This document shows, piece after piece, positions 1-10,225 of a DNA stretch of 10,225 nt. The notes beneath the pieces are model-generated. The model searched no databases, had not been told where the DNA came from, and saw only the letters and a list, made by a program, of their open reading frames with translations. Numbering within the stretch: the stretch's first letter is position 1; the number at the start of each line of letters is the position of its first letter. The translations under genes and the position numbers were made by a program. The stretch spans positions 1 to 10,225 of the forward strand of contig LATQ01000379.1 in assembly GCA_001017865.1 (NCBI GenBank), read 5' to 3'. This stretch comes from Rhodococcus sp. IITR03 (GTDB lineage Bacteria > Actinomycetota > Actinomycetes > Mycobacteriales > Mycobacteriaceae).

Positions 1-966
1 CGATCCCGTCCGACCGGCGGGCCGCCGATCCGGCGGCCACCGCCCCCGCTCCCGTACCGCTCCCCACCTCGGCGGATGCGCCGGACAGTCGCCTCGCTGC
101 CCTGCTGAGCACGATGGCCAGGCGTCGACGGTGCGAACGACCTCGGGTGTGTACCGTCGCCGGAGCATCCACGTCCGGTCGTCCTCGTGCACGGCACCGG
201 GGCGGGCATGTACCCGACATGGACCTATGTCGCGCCCGAACTCGAACGGCTCGGGTACTGCGTCTACGCATTGAACTACGGCGCCGCGCAGGGATATCTC
301 GATCCCGATCGCACGGTGTGGGGCGTGTCGAACATCGAGAGGTCCGCCGAGGAACTCGGAACGTTCGTCGACGCGGTCCTCGAGCACACCGGCGCCGGGC
401 AGGTCGATCTCGTCGGTCACTCCCAGGGTGGTGTCGTCTCCCGCCAGTACCTGAAGTTCGAGGGCGGCGCGAACCCGGCCGATCCCGCCCTCAACCGCGT
501 CCGGAACCTCGTGATGCTGGGTGCGACCAACCACGGCACCACCTTCAACGGTCTCCAGCAGCTCTACACGGTGCTCGCCGTGCTCGGCCTGACTAACGGC
601 AGCGATGCGGTGGCCGAGTTGTTGTTCCGCGGCACCGATCTCGGTGCCGCCGGCCAGCAGCAGTTGATCGGCTCGCGCATGCTCAGCAATCTCAACAAGG
701 ACGGCGACACCCGTCCCGGCGTGACGTACACGTCGATCGCCACGCGCTACGACCAGATCGTCACGCCACCGGAGAGCTCGTTCCTGCGGCCCGGACCGGG
801 CGCCGAGGTCCGCAACGTGTGGGTCCAGGACGGCTGCCCGAGTTCCCCCGCCGACCACTCCACGATCCTCATGCGGCCCGAATCGCTCCACCTGGTGAAG
901 GCCGCCCTCGACCCCGACTACGCGGCCGGAAACTCCGTGCCGTGCCCGGCGCCCGAGGCCGGATAG
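1..966 (+). CDS. Secreted alpha/beta-hydrolase lipase/esterase (Lipase_2-like), 5' end outside window, one apparent frameshift
   Basis: Likely an exported esterase or triacylglycerol lipase acting outside the cytoplasm; the substrate is inferred only from family. Seen: from about 115 to the TAG at 964-966 the frame encodes an alpha/beta-hydrolase core with the oxyanion-region motif VVLVHGTGAG (about 178-207), nucleophile elbow GHSQGG (Ser codon 421-423), likely acid Asp in TRYDQIVTPP (751-753) and catalytic His in PADHSTIL (856-858). Two Cys (CVPSPEHP near 148 and DGCPSS near 835) fit a secreted protein. Upstream, another frame (from position 3) reads an Ala/Pro-rich segment, ADPAATAPAPVPLP, typical of the region after a signal peptide. 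It joins the catalytic frame only if two bases are missing (or one is extra) near 112-122. The start codon and signal peptide lie before the window. The gene converges on the mycolyltransferase gene, with a hairpin between them. Family assignment is firm, substrate is not. Confidence 0.85.
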
Positions 967-990
967 CGCCGTCGCACCTCGGTCGACCGT

Positions 991-1025
991 CGAACACCGA
1001 ACACCGAACGTCGAACACCGAACGC
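991..1025. repeat. Five tandem copies of a 7-base unit (CGAACRY)
   Basis: Five consecutive heptamers read CGAACAC, CGAACAC, CGAACGT, CGAACAC, CGAACGC (991-997, 998-1004, 1005-1011, 1012-1018, 1019-1025). The array starts 24 bases after the lipase stop codon and runs directly into the left arm of the terminator hairpin. It is non-coding for the lipase. Function is unknown. It could be a slippage-generated microsatellite, and copy number may vary between strains. Confidence 0.85.
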
Positions 1026-1066
1026 AGAAGGCCCCTACCGCTACGCGAGCGGTAGGGGCCTTCTGC
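1024..1066. terminator. Perfect 19-bp inverted repeat between convergent genes, probable bidirectional terminator
   Basis: The left arm (1024-1042) and right arm (1048-1066) are exact reverse complements of 19 bases around the 5-base loop ACGCG. The stem is GC-rich, centred on CCCCTACCGCT/AGCGGTAGGGG. It lies 57 bases after the lipase stop and 21 bases beyond the mycolyltransferase stop, so it can serve both convergent transcripts. No T-run follows on either strand, which is common for actinobacterial intrinsic terminators. A smaller hairpin (GCTCTG/CAGAGC, 1070-1084) adjoins it. Confidence 0.85.
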
Positions 1067-1087
1067 TCTGCTCTGTCGCAGAGCCTG

Positions 1088-2156
1088 TCAGTCCGAGAGA
1101 CCGAGGGCCTTTTCGAGGACAGGCCACGAATCCTTCAGGTCGTCCTGCCAGTAACCCCACGAGTGGTGCCGGAGTCGCGGAAGTTGTAGGTGGCGGGGAT
1201 GCCCAGCTGGTCGAGGCGACCACGGAGGTTGTGCGTGCAGTAGTTGGTCGCAGCCTCGATGACACCGCCGACGACGATCTGGTTGGCGAGCACGTCGACC
1301 TCACCGTCGATCTGCGGGCCGTTCAGGGTGTCGTGGACACCCGGCAGTCCGGTGCCGTTGGAGATGTACAGATCGAGCCCGCGCAGCTCCTCGGCGTGCA
1401 CGTAGGGGTCGTTCTCGACCCAGGCCGGATCATTGAGCTCGCCCCACATGTTGCGGGTGTCGCCGCCACCCCAGGTCTCGACGACGAGCTTGACGAACTG
1501 CTGACCGATCGGGTCGGAGGTCTGCGCGCACCCGCTGTAGGCCGCGACGCCTGGTACAGGCCGGGGGCAGCGATGGGCAGCTGAAGGACGGACGTACCCG
1601 AGGACGACAGACCGGCAATCGCGTTGACGCCGTTGGTGCCGAGCGCGGCGTCGATCAGCGGCGGGATCTCCTTCGTCAGGAAGGTCTCCCACTTGTTGAC
1701 GCCGAGCTCCGGGTCCTCGTTCTTCCAGTCGGTGTAGTAGCTCCACTTGCCGCCGACCGGCGAGACGACGTTGACGTTCTTGTCCTTGAAGAACTCGATC
1801 GCGTCGGTACGGAAGCGCCAGGTCGCGCTGTCCTCGCCGCCGCCGGCGCCGTTGAGGAGGTACAGCGTCGGGCGCGGTTCGCTCGTGTCGGCCGGGCGCC
1901 AGACGTCGAGCAGGATCTCCTTGTCCATCGAAGCGGAGTACACGTAGACCAGCAGCTGCTGCTCGCCGTAGTTCTCGATACGGGTGATCTTGGAGCCGTT
2001 CTCGCTGGTCACCGACTCGATCGGCTGAAGCGTGTCCGCGACCGGGTCCGCCCCGGCGGTCACGCCGCCGAAGAACAACGGCAGGGCGACGACCGCCGCG
2101 GAGACCGCAGCGAACCTCACCTTCCGAGCTCGCGTCCTCGACTGGACAACCTTCAT
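1088..2156 (-). CDS. Secreted antigen 85-like mycolyltransferase (esterase family), with two apparent single-base deletions
   Basis: Enzymes of this family transfer mycolic acyl chains between trehalose mycolates and the cell wall, outside the membrane. The ATG at 2154-2156 is preceded by GAGGAGGT seven bases upstream. Residues 1-36 form a signal peptide: Lys/Arg-rich start, hydrophobic stretch AAVSAAVVALPLFFGG, and probable cleavage near AGADP. Antigen 85 hallmarks follow: VVSPVGGKWSYYTDW (131-144), KWETFLTKEIP (155-165), nucleophile motif GLSSSG with Ser184, acid Glu301 (GGVIEAATN) and His332 (SGTHSWGYW). A Cys pair (SGCAQ, NYCTHN) could form a disulfide. The reading frame changes near 1550 (one G lost from CAGGGCGTC) and near 1157 (one C lost from ACCCAC). 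Restoring both gives one 356-residue protein ending GLSD at TGA 1088-1090, the usual family size. The Met after the nucleophile Ser in mycobacterial Ag85 is Ser here. The family is clear; whether it acts on trehalose, arabinogalactan or other acceptors is not. Confidence 0.88.
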
Positions 2157-2163
2157 TCCGACA

Positions 2164-2171
2164 ACCTCCTC
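2164..2171 (-). promoter_or_regulatory. Ribosome binding site of the mycolyltransferase gene
   Basis: On the - strand GAGGAGGT lies seven bases before the ATG at 2154-2156, a near-perfect Shine-Dalgarno sequence. It supports this start over later Met or Val codons. The rest of the 110-base gap up to the NRPS stop (2172-2266) shows no promoter I can defend. The gene may have its own promoter there or be read through from the NRPS. Confidence 0.8.
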
Positions 2172-2266
2172 AGACCCGCTTCCGGGCGTGGGCTACAGAC
2201 CTCGGGCGGGGCCGAGGCGCGCCGTCCGGCGCAGCACAACGTGTATCGACGAATCGTTCGTGCACA

Positions 2267-10225
<7,959 letters not shown>

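Noticed and set aside
1070..1084. Second hairpin GCTCTG/CAGAGC as an independent terminator
   Set aside because: It has a six-base stem adjoining the much stronger 19-bp hairpin. It is probably incidental.
2200..2217. Small hairpin (CCTCGG/CCGAGG) after the NRPS stop as a terminator
   Set aside because: The stem is only six base pairs and lies in very GC-rich sequence where such repeats occur by chance. It is too weak to call.
2249..2261. Short inverted repeat ACGAA-TCG-TTCGT as an operator upstream of the mycolyltransferase gene
   Set aside because: The arms are five bases, no promoter elements can be placed around it, and it lies over 90 bases from the start codon.

Overview
The window is a high-GC actinobacterial segment. 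A secreted antigen 85-type mycolyltransferase points to a mycolic-acid-bearing member of the Mycobacteriales. Rhodococcus or a close relative is my best guess, by inference from protein style; no rRNA or other taxonomic marker is present.

Layout. (1) Positions 1-966, + strand: the 3' part of a secreted alpha/beta-hydrolase lipase/esterase whose 5' end lies outside the window. (2) Positions 967-1087: a short convergent intergenic region with five tandem copies of a 7-base unit running into a perfect 19-bp hairpin, probably a shared bidirectional terminator. (3) Positions 1088-2156, - strand: a complete gene for a secreted antigen 85-like mycolyltransferase with signal peptide and Ser/Glu/His triad. 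(4) Positions 2157-2266: a 110-base gap holding a clear ribosome binding site for that gene. (5) Positions 2267-10225, - strand: the 3' end of a very large non-ribosomal peptide synthetase (NRPS) gene that continues beyond the right edge.

In transcription order the NRPS reads C(partial)-A1-T1-E-C2-A2-T2-TE. A1 has a near-canonical threonine specificity code (DFWNVGMVH plus Lys). The following LGGDSI carrier and complete epimerization domain predict a D-configured threonine (D-allo-Thr) as the penultimate residue. C2 then joins it to the last residue, selected by A2, whose code (DALSLAVIV) I cannot assign. A type I thioesterase releases the peptide by hydrolysis or cyclization. The upstream modules and any cluster partners are outside the window, so the product cannot be named.

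The most striking property is that all three genes are broken by frame changes: about 11 in the NRPS, 2 in the mycolyltransferase and 1 in the lipase. Every one has the sign expected of lost bases. Most can be repaired by restoring one G or C in a short G/C run, and no in-frame nonsense codon or lost catalytic residue is seen between them. This pattern looks like systematic base-deletion errors in an unpolished sequence rather than biological gene decay. I therefore annotate the genes as single, probably intact coding regions with frameshifts marked. I found no RNA gene, mobile element, CRISPR array or clearly undescribed system.
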